This document shows, one piece after another, positions 16,334-25,669 of a stretch of 64,000 nt of DNA. Origin of the DNA: Devosia aquimaris (GTDB lineage Bacteria; Pseudomonadota; Alphaproteobacteria; Rhizobiales; Devosiaceae); contig NZ_JAIEZN010000001.1 of assembly GCF_020169335.1 (NCBI RefSeq), positions 1,973,805 to 2,037,804 on the forward strand. The letters are read 5' to 3'. A program made the position numbers and the translations under genes. Each line of letters opens with the position of its first letter. Position 1 is the stretch's first letter. The notes below the pieces were generated by a model. The model saw nothing but the letters and a program-made list of their open reading frames with translations. It ran no database searches and was not told where the DNA came from.

Positions 16334-16463
16334 CCGCCGCAACGCGCAGCGTTGTCGGCAAAGCGACGCGCAGCGTTGTCAGCGCCGCAATGCACTGCAT
16401 TGCCGGCGACGTCGGCGCAGCGTTGTCCCGCCGCAACGCGCAGCGTTGTCGGCAAAGCGACGC
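16334..16463. repeat. Direct repeats with GCGCAGCGTTGTC core
   Basis: A 36-base sequence at 16334-16369 is repeated exactly at 16428-16463 (period 94). The 13-base core GCGCAGCGTTGTC, or a close variant, occurs four times (about 16345, 16368, 16415, 16439). The copies are too few and too irregular for a CRISPR array. No open frame here has credible codon usage. Confidence 0.6.
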
Positions 16464-16485
16464 CCAACGTCATGCGCTGGCGCCG

Positions 16486-17064
16486 CTAGCCGATCCACAG
16501 CCGGAAGCGCGGATCGACCGCCACATGCGGCGCAAAATCCTGGATCAACCGCACCAGTTCGCGCGGGCGGATGCGCAGATAGGTGCCCTCGAGCAGCACG
16601 GGCCTGTCGCCGGCGCGCTGCAGTTCCAGCGACCAGCCGGTGGAGTCGCCGCCACCGCGATAACCCAGCCCCGTGATGGCGCTCCACGGCATCACCCGGG
16701 CGGGGCTGCGGCGGTGGTCGAGCAGCCCCTCGGCCGACAGCGTCACCTGCGGCTGGCGGTCCAGCATTTGTGTGAGGTCAATGATGCCGAAAAAGCCGCC
16801 GCCGCCGGCCATGGCCACGCCGGTCCACAGCACTTGCGTGGCCCGTCCGGCCATGGCCTCGCGGGCAATGATGTAGAGCCCGGCCAGCGCCATGCCGAGC
16901 TTGACCAGCGTCAGCACGATGCTGAACGGTCCCCGATCGGTATAGAGATGCACCACACGGTCCACGTCGGCCTCCACCGCCACTGTGCGACGGGCAGCGG
17001 CAAAAGCAAAGTCGGATCCTGCGGACCCCGGCCCGCCTCCATAACCGCGCCCGATCGCAGCCAT
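16486..17064 (-). CDS. Membrane protein of unknown function
   Basis: 192 residues with two predicted membrane segments in the middle (about 47-66, IVLTLVKLGMALAGLYIIAR, and 77-95, LWTGVAMAGGGGFFGIIDL), flanked by a Gly-rich N-terminus and a C-terminal soluble part with TLSAEGLLDHRRSPARVMPW and PHVAVDPRFRLWIG. This layout resembles small proteins with a PH-like C-terminal domain, which is only a guess. Start at 17064 (MAAIGRGYGG) is preferred over 17121 because it leaves a proper gap to the divergent gene at 17114. Confidence 0.7.
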   Translation of the reverse strand: MAAIGRGYGGGPGSAGSDFAFAAARRTVAVEADVDRVVHLYTDRGPFSIVLTLVKLGMALAGLYIIAREAMAGRATQVLWTGVAMAGGGGFFGIIDLTQMLDRQPQVTLSAEGLLDHRRSPARVMPWSAITGLGYRGGGDSTGWSLELQRAGDRPVLLEGTYLRIRPRELVRLIQDFAPHVAVDPRFRLWIG

Positions 17065-17113
17065 AAAAAGCCTTCGTTGGACGCCCCCGGAGCGCCGCGC
17101 CACACTGCCCGGC

Positions 17114-17425
17114 ATGACCAAGCCTGTTGCCGACGCGCCCGCGCCGCAGAATCACAATGGCGGCCCGCCGCTCGATGATCCCGATGTCCATGTGCCACCC
17201 TGGGGTCGCAATGGCATTGGCCGCTATTTCGAATGGGCCGCCGCCAAGAAGCGCGCCTTCGATGCGCCCATGGACATCGCAAGAATCCGCGCCCGCCGCG
17301 CCGCCATGATCGGGCTGACCTATGAGGAATATGTGCTCGAGATCCTTGAGCGCGGCCGCTATCTCAACGCCGGCGATGCCACCCGCATCGCCGAGATCAT
17401 CGCTCGCCGCGGCGTGCGAGATTGA
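17114..17425 (+). CDS. Conserved hypothetical protein
   Basis: 103 residues, soluble. The N-terminal part carries NHNGGPPLDDPDVHVPPWG and the C-terminal half is helical with GLTYEEYVLEILERGRYL; this arrangement looks like a conserved small-protein family of Hyphomicrobiales without known function. Divergent from 16486-17064, with 49 bases between starts. A compact single gene followed by another small plus-strand gene. Confidence 0.75.
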   Translation: MTKPVADAPAPQNHNGGPPLDDPDVHVPPWGRNGIGRYFEWAAAKKRAFDAPMDIARIRARRAAMIGLTYEEYVLEILERGRYLNAGDATRIAEIIARRGVRD

Positions 17426-17489
17426 GCCGTGCCTCGCCAAACCACACCGGCGCGCGCTGTGCTAGTCTTCAGGCCAGTCCGGAGCCGCC

Positions 17490-17912
17490 ATGTCGCCGAT
17501 TCCCCGCCTTGCCCTGCCGCTGCTGATCGGCCTCGCACTCGCCGGCCCGGCGCTGGCCGCGCGCACGGCCACGGCCCTGGGCGACGCGCCCATCCGTGAT
17601 CGCCCCGCCCCCGACGCCGCTGTCATCAGCACCCTGCCCGCCGGCGTCACCGTCACCATCGAGCAGTGCACCAGCGACGTCGGCACTACGCCCCTTGGCG
17701 CAGGCGCACCAAGCCCCAGTGCCACGGCTGCGCTGACGCCACCGCCGCCCGGGGCCTATTGCCTGCTGCGCGGCCTGGGCTGGGTCGATGCCGCCGCGCT
17801 GGGCAATGTCACGGCCGATCCGGCGGCCCTGCTCGGCACTGACGATCTCTTTGATCCGCTCAAGGCGCCAACGCCCAGCTGGGACGATCTGTCCGGCGAC
17901 GACGGCCAATAG
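17490..17912 (+). CDS. Secreted SH3-like protein
   Basis: 140 residues. Signal peptide MSPIPRLALPLLIGLALAG ends near PALA-ARTAT. The following domain (about 25-110) has the bacterial SH3 layout, with DAPIRDRPAPDAAVIS and TLPAGVTVTIEQC, a Ser/Pro/Ala-rich insertion, then AYCLLRGLGWVDAAAL. The C-terminal tail is acidic (SWDDLSGDDGQ). It is a divergent member of the group at 5087, 14250, 18679 and 33913. The function is unknown; a wall- or envelope-associated role is inferred from the family. Confidence 0.75.
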   Translation: MSPIPRLALPLLIGLALAGPALAARTATALGDAPIRDRPAPDAAVISTLPAGVTVTIEQCTSDVGTTPLGAGAPSPSATAALTPPPPGAYCLLRGLGWVDAAALGNVTADPAALLGTDDLFDPLKAPTPSWDDLSGDDGQ

Positions 17913-18082
17913 CCCCATCGCCACCACACCGGCGCCCCAATCTCGCCCTTCCGGCATGGTCCTATGCCGTCATTCATCTGGCGGCCCGTCTTGCGCGCGC
18001 GGCTGGGCAGTATTGCGCCCTTCCCCCGTGCCCGCCCCGCACGCCGCCCTTGCCGTTTCAATCCGTTTTCAAGGAGACCAAA

Positions 18083-18589
18083 ATGGTCAAGCCCCATCAT
18101 TCTTCCGATCTCACCCCCGCCGAAGTCCAGGACCGCATCTGGGAACTGGCCAAGAAGATCGACATCGCCATGTTCACCACCTGGGATGGCGAGCGCCAGC
18201 GCAGCCGTCCGCTCTCGGCCCGCGTCTTCCGCGACGAGCACGCCATCTATTTCCTGGTCGATGAATCCGGCCACAAGAACGAGCAGGTCGAGGCCTTCCC
18301 CTTTGTCTCGCTCGCCTTTGCGGACAATGCCGGCCACAAATATGCGGTGATCTCCGGCCGCGCCAAGCTCAGCAATGATCGCGCCAGGATTGCCGATCTG
18401 TGGAGCGATTGGGACAAGGCCTGGTGGGACGATGCCAGCGATCCCGCCATTCGCCTGCTCACCATCACCCCTGAGGATGGCGAGCTGTGGGACAGCCCCA
18501 ATGTGCTGGTCTCCACCGCCAAGATGGCCTACGCCGCGGTCACCGGCCAGGCGCCCGACATGGGCGACAATGCCAAGGTCAATCTCTAG
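18083..18589 (+). CDS. Pyridoxamine 5'-phosphate oxidase-related stress protein
   Basis: 168 residues with the split-barrel flavin fold of the general stress protein 26 group. Visible family features: AMFTTWDGERQRSRPLSARV (flavin-binding strand region), IYFLVDESGHKNEQ, VSLAFADN and WWDDASDPAIRLLTI. Members bind FMN or FAD, and many are stress-induced; the substrate is unknown. Start at 18083 (MVKPHHSSDL) follows AAGGAGA at 18070-18076; an upstream in-frame start at 18050 is not needed. A single gene between two secreted SH3 proteins. Confidence 0.9.
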   Translation: MVKPHHSSDLTPAEVQDRIWELAKKIDIAMFTTWDGERQRSRPLSARVFRDEHAIYFLVDESGHKNEQVEAFPFVSLAFADNAGHKYAVISGRAKLSNDRARIADLWSDWDKAWWDDASDPAIRLLTITPEDGELWDSPNVLVSTAKMAYAAVTGQAPDMGDNAKVNL

Positions 18590-18678
18590 TCCCTTCGCAT
18601 TCACCATTGCGACCGCGATCAACCTTGTCGCAGCCTCCGGGCTGCGGCACTCTCCCGGCGCGCCAACCGGATTCGATC

Positions 18679-18975
18679 ATGTTCAAGCCAGCTAACCTCA
18701 GCCTTGCCCTTGCACTGCTCGCCGCTGCTGCTGCGCCGGCCTTGGCGGAGTCCACGGCGCGGGTCAAAGGCGGCAATATTCCGGTTTATGCTGGCCCGGG
18801 CTACGATTACCGCAAGATCGATACCCTGCCGGACGGTACTGTGGTCACGCTGGACTATTGCACGCGCAATGGCGTTTGGTGCCAGGTCACCGACACCGGC
18901 TGGGTGCTGGCGTCCTATCTGGTCGGCGCCGCGGCCAAGCTCGAAGTCACCCCGCCCACCTTCCAGGGCTGGTAG
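18679..18975 (+). CDS. Secreted SH3-domain protein
   Basis: 98 residues, consisting of a signal peptide (MFKPANLSLALALLAAAAAP, cut near ALA-ES) and one SH3_3 domain: RVKGGNIPVYAGPGYDYRKI, VVTLDYCTRNGVWCQVTDTG and WVLASYLVG. The Cys pair matches the QCxGSWC pattern of the larger SH3 proteins in this window. Start at 18679 because the signal peptide begins there. Convergent with the Lrp gene, three bases apart. The function is unknown. Confidence 0.82.
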   Translation: MFKPANLSLALALLAAAAAPALAESTARVKGGNIPVYAGPGYDYRKIDTLPDGTVVTLDYCTRNGVWCQVTDTGWVLASYLVGAAAKLEVTPPTFQGW

Positions 18976-18978
18976 GCT

Positions 18979-19482
18979 CTAGAGCGGCAGCACCCGCGAA
19001 TATTTCACCTGCCCCAGCGAAAAGCTGCTTTCAATCGAGGCCACCCCCGCCACCTGCGTCAGCCGGCTGCGCAGAAACTGCTCATAGGCCGCCAGGTCAG
19101 CGCAGACCACGCGCAGCAGAAAATCGAACTGCCCGGTCATGAGGTAGCATTCCATCACCTCCGGCCAGCGCGCGATCGCCGCGCCAAATGCGTCCAGCTC
19201 CTGCGCACGCTGCCGCTCCAGCTTGATCTGCACAAACACAGATACCGGCAGGCCAACCGCTTTCTGATCCACCGTCGCGCTGTAGCCGGCGATTATCCCC
19301 GCCTCTTCCATCTGGCGTATCCTGCGCAGGCACGGCGAGGCTGATAGCCCCACCCGGTCCGCCAGGGCCTGGATGGTCATCCGTCCATCCGCCTGCAGCG
19401 CCGCTAGAATACGTCGGTCAATCGGGCTCAGCGCCAAAGCAGCTGTTTCTGCCAATTTCTCACCCAAATCTGCGCATTTCAT
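18979..19482 (-). CDS. Lrp/AsnC family transcriptional regulator
   Basis: 167 residues. An N-terminal AsnC-type helix-turn-helix (LSPIDRRILAALQADGRMTI, LADRVGLSASPCLRRI) precedes a ligand-binding ACT-like (RAM) domain (VFVQIKLERQ, VMECYLMTGQFDFLLRVV). The first 17 residues are an extra tail, so the true start may be the TTG at 19455. Divergent from the E1 gene at 19568 with 85 bases between. The pairing of an Lrp regulator with a homodimeric 2-oxoacid dehydrogenase E1 matches the mdeR/mdeB layout of Pseudomonas, which suggests local control by an amino or oxo acid. Confidence 0.9.
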   Translation of the reverse strand: MKCADLGEKLAETAALALSPIDRRILAALQADGRMTIQALADRVGLSASPCLRRIRQMEEAGIIAGYSATVDQKAVGLPVSVFVQIKLERQRAQELDAFGAAIARWPEVMECYLMTGQFDFLLRVVCADLAAYEQFLRSRLTQVAGVASIESSFSLGQVKYSRVLPL

Positions 19483-19567
19483 GCGCCATCATTCAGTTTC
19501 TGGCACAGAATAGGCAAGAACCACCGCTTGGCAAGGCGCAATGTCAGACAACTTGAGGGAGGGCTTC

Positions 19568-21949
19568 ATGGATCGCACGACCACCATAGCGGCGCTGACG
19601 CGCAAGGCGCTCTGGCTGTCCAACTGGATGATCCACCACGCCAACCACATCCGCCCCAATGTCGATGGCGTCAAGGTCGGTGGTCACCAGGCGAGCTCCG
19701 CCTCCATGGCGGCCATCATGGCCGCGCTCTATTTCGGTGTCCTGCGGCCGCAGGATCGTGTCGCGGTCAAGCCGCATGCCGCCCCGGTCTTCCACGCCAT
19801 CCAATATCTGTTCGGCAAGCAGAGCCTCGACAAGCTCGAGAACTTCCGCGCCTTTGGCGGCGCCCAGTCCTATCCCAGCCGCACCAAGGACAGTGACGAC
19901 GTCGATATCTCCACCGGCTCGGTCGGTTTGGGCGTCGCCTTCACCGCCTTTGCCAGCCTCATTCAGGACTACGTGCGGGCAAAACCCTGGGCCGACAAAT
20001 CCGGCCCCGAGGGTCGCATGGTTGCGCTCGTCGGCGATGCCGAACTCGACGAGGGCAATATCTACGAATGCCTGCTCGAAGGCTGGAAGCACGGCCTGCG
20101 CAACACCTGGTGGATCATCGACTACAATCGCCAGAGCCTGGACGGTGTCGTGCGCGAAGGCCTCTATGATCGCATCGAGGCTATCTTCCGCGCTTTCGAC
20201 TGGAACATCGTCACCCTCAAATATGGCGCCCTGCAGCGCGCCGCCTTTGCCGAGCCGGGCGGCGAGCGCCTCAAGGCCTGGATCGATGCCGCGCCCAATG
20301 CCATCTATTCAGCGCTGATGTTCCGCGGCGGCGCCGCCTGGCGCGAGCGCCTCAATGACGAGATCGGCGATCAGGGCGATGTCAGCGCGCTACTTGCCCG
20401 CCGCAGCGATGCCGAGCTGGCCGAACTCATGGCCAATCTGGGTGGCCATTGCACCCAGTCCCTGCTCGAACAGTTCGAGGCCGCCGGCAGCGATCGTCCG
20501 ACGGTCTTCATCGCTTATACCGTCAAGGGCTGGGCCACGCCGCTGGCCGGCCACAAGGACAATCACGCTGGCCAGATGACATCGGCGCAGATCGATAGCC
20601 TGCGCCACTCGATGAACGTGCGCCCCGGTCACGAGTGGGACAAGTTCGAGGGCCTGGACAATCCCGCCGAGGTCGAGCGCTTCCTGGCCGACGTCCCCTT
20701 CAATACCACCGAGAGCCGGCGCCTCACCTCGCCCGCGGTCGCCACCATCGGCCCGCAGTTCGTCGGCACCGGCGCCACCTCGACCCAGACTGCCTTCGGC
20801 AAGATCCTCGATGCCATCGCCAAGACCGACAGCGATCTCGCCCGCCGCATTATCACCACCTCGCCCGACGTCACCGTCTCGACCAATCTGGGCACCTGGG
20901 TCAACCGCCGCAATCTCTATGCCAATCGCGACATGGTCGATGTGTTCCAGAAGGAAGCCATCCCCAGCGCGCAGAAATGGCGCTTCACCCCCGAGGGGCA
21001 GCATCTCGAACTCGGCATTGCCGAGATGAACCTCTTCCTCGCCCTGGGCGCCGCCGGCCTCAGCCATTCCCTGTTCGGCGAGCGCCTGCTGCCCATCGGC
21101 ACACTCTATGATCCCTTCATCTCGCGCGGCCTCGATGCGCTCAACTATGCCTGCTACCAGGACGCGCGGTTCCTCTTGGTCGCCACGCCCTCGGGCGTGT
21201 CGCTGGCCGGCGAAGGCGGCGCGCACCAGTCCATCGCCTCCCCGCTGATCGGCATGTCGCAGGATGGGCTTGCCAGCTTCGAACCCGCCTTCGCCGACGA
21301 ACTCTCCATCATTATGGACTGGGCCTTCGACTATATGCAGCGCTCCGGCGATGCCCGTCCGGACCTCGCCGACTGGCCGCGCGACGTCACCGGCGGCTCG
21401 GTCTATCTGCGCCTATCCACCCGCAGCATCGAGCAGCCGCCGCGCACCCCCGACGCAGCCCTCACCGACGGCATCATCCGCGGCGCCTATTGGCTCAATC
21501 CGCCCACGCCGCAATGCGAAGTGGTCATCGCCTATCAGGGTGTCCTCGCCAGCGAAGCCATCGCCACTGCCGCAGCCATCGGAGGCGACCGGCGCAATGT
21601 CGCCGTTCTCGCCATCACCTCGGCAGATCGGCTCAACGCCGGCTGGCACGGCGCGCAGCGCGCGCGCCTGCATGGCGACAGCGCCGCTCGCAGCCATATC
21701 GAAAACCTGCTGGCCGACGTGCCTAATGGCGCCGGCCTCGTCACCGCCATCGATGCCCATCCGGCCACGCTCGGCTGGCTGGGCAGCGTGCTCGGCCACC
21801 GCACCATCACCCTGGGTGTCGAGCACTTCGGCCAGACCGGAACCGTCAACGATCTCTACGCCCATTTCGGCATCGACGCCGCCGCGATCGCCGCGGCAGC
21901 GCGCAGCCTCATGCCGGGTCGGCGCCACCCGCCCCTGCCCAGTTTCTAA
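19568..21949 (+). CDS. AceE-like 2-oxoacid dehydrogenase E1 (transketolase family)
   Basis: 793 residues, a thiamine-diphosphate enzyme of the homodimeric pyruvate dehydrogenase E1 type. The ThDP-binding motif begins at VGDAELDEGNIYECLLEG (about residue 155) and ends in WWIIDYNRQSLDG. VGGHQASSASMAAIMAALYF near the N-terminus and LGIAEMNLFLALGAAGLSHS in the Pyr domain are typical. It is somewhat shorter than AceE (about 890). No E2 or E3 gene is adjacent, so it may act as in MdeB (2-oxobutyrate) or share E2/E3 elsewhere; the substrate is not known. Start at 19568 is favoured by GAGGGAGG; an in-frame ATG at 19541 has none. Confidence 0.85.
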   Translation: MDRTTTIAALTRKALWLSNWMIHHANHIRPNVDGVKVGGHQASSASMAAIMAALYFGVLRPQDRVAVKPHAAPVFHAIQYLFGKQSLDKLENFRAFGGAQSYPSRTKDSDDVDISTGSVGLGVAFTAFASLIQDYVRAKPWADKSGPEGRMVALVGDAELDEGNIYECLLEGWKHGLRNTWWIIDYNRQSLDGVVREGLYDRIEAIFRAFDWNIVTLKYGALQRAAFAEPGGERLKAWIDAAPNAIYSALMFRGGAAWRERLNDEIGDQGDVSALLARRSDAELAELMANLGGHCTQSLLEQFEAAGSDRPTVFIAYTVKGWATPLAGHKDNHAGQMTSAQIDSLRHSMNVRPGHEWDKFEGLDNPAEVERFLADVPFNTTESRRLTSPAVATIGPQFVGTGATSTQTAFGKILDAIAKTDSDLARRIITTSPDVTVSTNLGTWVNRRNLYANRDMVDVFQKEAIPSAQKWRFTPEGQHLELGIAEMNLFLALGAAGLSHSLFGERLLPIGTLYDPFISRGLDALNYACYQDARFLLVATPSGVSLAGEGGAHQSIASPLIGMSQDGLASFEPAFADELSIIMDWAFDYMQRSGDARPDLADWPRDVTGGSVYLRLSTRSIEQPPRTPDAALTDGIIRGAYWLNPPTPQCEVVIAYQGVLASEAIATAAAIGGDRRNVAVLAITSADRLNAGWHGAQRARLHGDSAARSHIENLLADVPNGAGLVTAIDAHPATLGWLGSVLGHRTITLGVEHFGQTGTVNDLYAHFGIDAAAIAAAARSLMPGRRHPPLPSF

Positions 21950-22023
21950 CCTCTCGCAACCCAGGCACACAATTTGTGCACTTATCCCATGGAGCGCCTT
22001 GCCAACCCGGAACGTATTTGTCA

Positions 22024-22033
22024 GACATATGTC
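22024..22033. promoter_or_regulatory. Palindrome upstream of the ABC importer operon
   Basis: Perfect ten-base palindrome GACATATGTC, 130 bases before the binding-protein start, in the 214-base gap 21950-22163. Another short one (CACAATTTGTG) is at 21968. Candidate operator for the GntR-type regulator encoded at the operon end; length and flanks give little specificity. Confidence 0.3.
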
Positions 22034-22163
22034 ATTGGGCAGATTTCGAGGGAAGTCAGCTGTCTATCGCGGCGCCACCGCCGCGCAAGAACGACCGGTC
22101 GCCGCTGGCGGCCGTGAGACGCGGGAACGTCCAATATCTGGCTCTGCAAGGAGGGAGTCGAAC

Positions 22164-23768
22164 ATGAAGCTATTCAACAAGATCGTCGGGACGCTGGCAG
22201 TCGCAACAGCGTTGACCATGCCGGCGCTGGCACAAACCACTATCGTGGCGCCCGGCCAGTCCACCACCGGCACCTATATGGACTACATGAAGACGGTCTA
22301 TGACCGCGCCACCTTTGCCGAACTGCTGCAGGTGCCGATCGCCACCTTCGACAAGGAGTTCGAGCTCACCCCCATGGCGGCTGAGAGCTGGTCCCAGTCC
22401 GAAGATGGCCTGACCTGGACGTTCAAGCTGCGTCCGGGCCTGGTCTGGTCCGATGGCGAGCCCCTGACGGCCGAAGACTATGTCTTTGCCCTGCAGCGCG
22501 CTGCCACCGGCGGCTATGACTTCGCCTGGTACTGGGATTTTGCCGGCGGCATCAAGGGCTGGAAGGAAGTCACCGAAGGCACCGCCGATGTCTCGACCCT
22601 GGGTCTGAAGGCCGTTGACGACCTCACCATCGAGGTCACCACCGTCGCCCCCAAGCCCTATCTGCCGTCCGTCACCAGCCTCTGGTATCCCGTGCCCAAG
22701 CATGTGGTCGACAAGCTTGGCGATGACTGGGCGCTCAATGTCGACACCGTCGTCTCCTCCGGTCCCTTCGATCTGGAAAGCTGGGAAAAGTCCAACAACT
22801 CGGTCGTACTGACCAAGTCGGACACCTACACCGGTCCCTGGCAGGCCCAGATCGACCGCCTCGAAGTCGATCCCAGCCTGGGCGCGCCTGAAGTCGGCCT
22901 GCCCGCCTTCCTGGCCGGCGATGCCGACTATTCCTTCCTCAACACCGGCCAGGTGCCGGTCGCGACCCAGCGCTATCCCGATGGCATCCGCAAGAACGCG
23001 GTCTTTGCCACCTCCTACATCTCCTATGATCTGGATTCGGCGCCCTTCAACGACGTCAATGTCCGTCGTGCCTTCTACTACGCCGTCAATCGCGCCGAGC
23101 TGACCTCAACTGTCCTCAAGGACATTGCCATCCCGGCCGGTTCCATCCTGCCGCCCGGCTACCCTGGGTACAATCCCGACATTGCTGCCGAAGCCGTCTT
23201 CGATCCGGAGAAGGCCAAGCAGTACATGGCCGATGCTGGCTTCGCCAATGGCGAAGGCTTCCCGGAGATCGAGATCTGGTATCGTGAAGAAGGCGGCTAC
23301 AACGGCGCCATCATTCCGGCCATGGCGCAGTATCTCCAGGCCCAGTTCAAGGATGTCCTGGGCATCACCATGAACATCCGCGTCCTGCCCGGTGCAGACT
23401 GGATGGATGGCCTGCGCAACAAGAAGAACAACATCTTCATTGCGCCCTATGAATACGACTATCTCGATCCGTCCAACTTCTACGGCATCTTCTACAATGG
23501 CGGCCGCCATGGCTACCATATCCCCGAGTATGATGCCCTGGTTGCCAAGGCCGACTCCGAGAGCGATTGGGACACCCGCTACAAGCTCTATGCCGAGGCC
23601 GAGCAGATCATGATCGACCAGGGCCTGATCGTGCCGCTGGTGCATCCGATCACCATTGCCGTCATCTCTGACACGCTCGGTGGCGATGCCTCCACGCCCA
23701 ACAAGCTGGGCTTCACCTCACTCGACCGCCTGGGACACTACTTCTTCACCCACCTGACGAAGCAGTAA
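22164..23768 (+). CDS. ABC transporter substrate-binding protein, peptide/opine family 5
   Basis: 534 residues. Signal peptide MKLFNKIVGTLAVATALTMP (cut at ALA-QT) and the SBP family 5 fold: ELTPMAAESWSQSEDGLTWT, FKLRPGLVWSDGEPLTAEDY, then APFNDVNVRRAFYYAVNR. Family members bind oligopeptides, dipeptides, opines or sugars; the ligand cannot be read here. Start at 22164 follows AAGGAGGG. The same frame is open far upstream through the E1 gene, but that is a shadow. First gene of a six-gene unit with a double ATPase, two permeases, a PLP enzyme and a GntR regulator. Confidence 0.93.
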   Translation: MKLFNKIVGTLAVATALTMPALAQTTIVAPGQSTTGTYMDYMKTVYDRATFAELLQVPIATFDKEFELTPMAAESWSQSEDGLTWTFKLRPGLVWSDGEPLTAEDYVFALQRAATGGYDFAWYWDFAGGIKGWKEVTEGTADVSTLGLKAVDDLTIEVTTVAPKPYLPSVTSLWYPVPKHVVDKLGDDWALNVDTVVSSGPFDLESWEKSNNSVVLTKSDTYTGPWQAQIDRLEVDPSLGAPEVGLPAFLAGDADYSFLNTGQVPVATQRYPDGIRKNAVFATSYISYDLDSAPFNDVNVRRAFYYAVNRAELTSTVLKDIAIPAGSILPPGYPGYNPDIAAEAVFDPEKAKQYMADAGFANGEGFPEIEIWYREEGGYNGAIIPAMAQYLQAQFKDVLGITMNIRVLPGADWMDGLRNKKNNIFIAPYEYDYLDPSNFYGIFYNGGRHGYHIPEYDALVAKADSESDWDTRYKLYAEAEQIMIDQGLIVPLVHPITIAVISDTLGGDASTPNKLGFTSLDRLGHYFFTHLTKQ

Positions 23769-23838
23769 TCCCGCTCGAGCCAAGCGCTCCCTGGTACCCC
23801 AAGGCCAGGGAGCGCCCACCCCACCACAGGGCCAGTTC

Positions 23839-25596
23839 ATGCCACTTGTCGAGATCGAAGACCTCAAGGTCAGTTTCAGCCAGTATGGCGGCCGGGTCGA
23901 CGCAGTCCGTGGCGTCAGCTTCACGGTCAACGAGGGCGAAAGCCTGGGCATCGTCGGCGAGTCCGGCTCCGGCAAATCGGTCAGCTGCAGCGCCCTGCTG
24001 CGCCTCTTGCCCGCCACTGCCCGCGTCTCCGCCAAGGCCATCCGCCTGGACGGCATTGATGTGCTCAAGGCCAATAAGGAAGACCTGGTGCGCCTGCGTG
24101 GCCGCGCCGCCGCCATGATCTTTCAGGATCCCATGACGGCCTTCGATCCGGTCTTCACCATCGGCCACCAGATCGTCGAAACCATTCAGGCCCATCGCCA
24201 GCTGAGCAAGCGCGATGCCCTGGCCGAAGCCGAGCAGCTCCTGCTGCGCGTCGAGATCAAGAACGCGCGCGACGTGCTGGGCTACTACCCCCATCAATTG
24301 TCCGGCGGCATGCTGCAGCGCGCCATGATCGCCATGGCCCTGTCCTGCCGCCCCAAGGTGCTGATCGCCGACGAGCCCACCACTGCGCTCGACGTGACCA
24401 TCCAGGCCCAGATTCTCCAGCTCATCAAGAAGGTGCAGGCCGAGTTCGGCATGGCCCTGATCATGATCACCCATGACCTGGGCGTCATCGCCGAAACGGT
24501 CGACCGCGTGCTGGTCATGTATGGCGGCGAGGTCATGGAACAGGGACCCGTGCAGCAGATCTTTGATGCCCCGCAGCACGACTATACCAGGACGCTGCTG
24601 GCCAGCCTCAAGACCGGCTTTGATCCCTCAGCCGACGAAGACATGACCGCTACCCCGGCGCTTGAGCTGCGCGGCCTGTCCAAGGTCTATCGCGTCGGCC
24701 GCCGCGCGGGCCTGTTCACCAACCACAGCGAATTCCATGCCGTGCGTCCGGTCGATATCGTCGTGCCGCGCAATCGTATCGTCGGCCTTGTCGGCGAATC
24801 CGGCTCGGGCAAGACCACCACCGGCATGATGGCCATGCGGCTGACCGAACCCACCGGTGGCCAGATCTTGGTCAATGGCACCGACATTTCCACCATGGGC
24901 CCGGCCGAGCTCAAGTCCTTCCGCCGCTCCATGCAGATCGTCTTCCAGGACAGCTATTCCGCGCTCGATCCGATGATGACGCTGAGCCAGATCATCGCCG
25001 AGCCGCTGCATATCCATGGCATTGGCACGGCCCGCGAACAGACCGAAAAGGCCCTCGACTGGCTCGAACGCGTCGGCCTGCCGCGCAATTTCGGCGGCCG
25101 CTATTCCCATGAGCTGTCCGGTGGCCAGCGCCAGCGCGTCGCCATCGCCCGCGCCCTGATCCTGGGCCCAACCGTGCTGGTCGCCGACGAGCCTACGTCC
25201 GCCCTCGACGTCACCGTCAAGGCGCAGATCATTGGCCTGCTCAAGCAGCTCCAGGCCGAAATGGGCCTCTCCATGCTGTTTATCAGCCACGACCTGTCCA
25301 CGGTCAAATCGCTCACCGATACCGTGGTGGTCATGTATCGCGGCCGCGTCGTCGAACAGGCAGCCACCCAGGCGATCTTTTCCGAGCCGCAGCACCCCTA
25401 TACCCGCGCCCTGCTCGACGCCATTCCGGCTGACAACCCGGCCAACCGCCGAGCCCGCAGCTTCCTGAGTGCCGACGAGCTCGAGGCTGCCACCCCGCGC
25501 TACACCACCGTCCAGACCGGCCTTGCCCCCAATGCCACCCCGCAGCTCATCAGCATCGCGCCGGACCACCGCGTCGAAGCGATCGTGACGACATGA
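23839..25596 (+). CDS. ABC transporter ATP-binding protein, fused OppD-OppF type
   Basis: 585 residues with two complete nucleotide-binding domains. The first (1-265) has Walker A GESGSGKS, signature LSGGMLQR and Walker [13 protein letters not shown]; the second (275-560) has [16 protein letters not shown] and [12 protein letters not shown]. Each carries the Opp/Dpp C-terminal oligopeptide extension ([23 protein letters not shown]). The pair energises uptake through the permeases just downstream. Separate D and F genes are the usual arrangement; this is the fused variant. Confidence 0.95.
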   Translation: MPLVEIEDLKVSFSQYGGRVDAVRGVSFTVNEGESLGIVGESGSGKSVSCSALLRLLPATARVSAKAIRLDGIDVLKANKEDLVRLRGRAAAMIFQDPMTAFDPVFTIGHQIVETIQAHRQLSKRDALAEAEQLLLRVEIKNARDVLGYYPHQLSGGMLQRAMIAMALSCRPKVLIADEPTTALDVTIQAQILQLIKKVQAEFGMALIMITHDLGVIAETVDRVLVMYGGEVMEQGPVQQIFDAPQHDYTRTLLASLKTGFDPSADEDMTATPALELRGLSKVYRVGRRAGLFTNHSEFHAVRPVDIVVPRNRIVGLVGESGSGKTTTGMMAMRLTEPTGGQILVNGTDISTMGPAELKSFRRSMQIVFQDSYSALDPMMTLSQIIAEPLHIHGIGTAREQTEKALDWLERVGLPRNFGGRYSHELSGGQRQRVAIARALILGPTVLVADEPTSALDVTVKAQIIGLLKQLQAEMGLSMLFISHDLSTVKSLTDTVVVMYRGRVVEQAATQAIFSEPQHPYTRALLDAIPADNPANRRARSFLSADELEAATPRYTTVQTGLAPNATPQLISIAPDHRVEAIVTT

Positions 25597-25669
25597 GGGA
25601 GATCATCATGCAGCATCCGAACTTGGCCTTGATGCCGGCATTGGCCCCGATGCCGGCAGGAGACACGCC

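Noticed and set aside
16334..16463. Direct repeats considered as a CRISPR array
   Set aside because: Only two exact long copies, irregular short cores, no uniform spacers and no cas genes in the window.
16285..16473. 62-codon minus-strand frame over the direct repeats
   Set aside because: Its sequence merely reflects the repeated DNA (ADNAARCGG units); no ribosome site and no family match.
21264..22163. In-frame upstream extension of the binding-protein gene
   Set aside because: The extension runs through the E1 gene in another frame; a signal peptide and AAGGAGGG clearly mark 22164 as the start.
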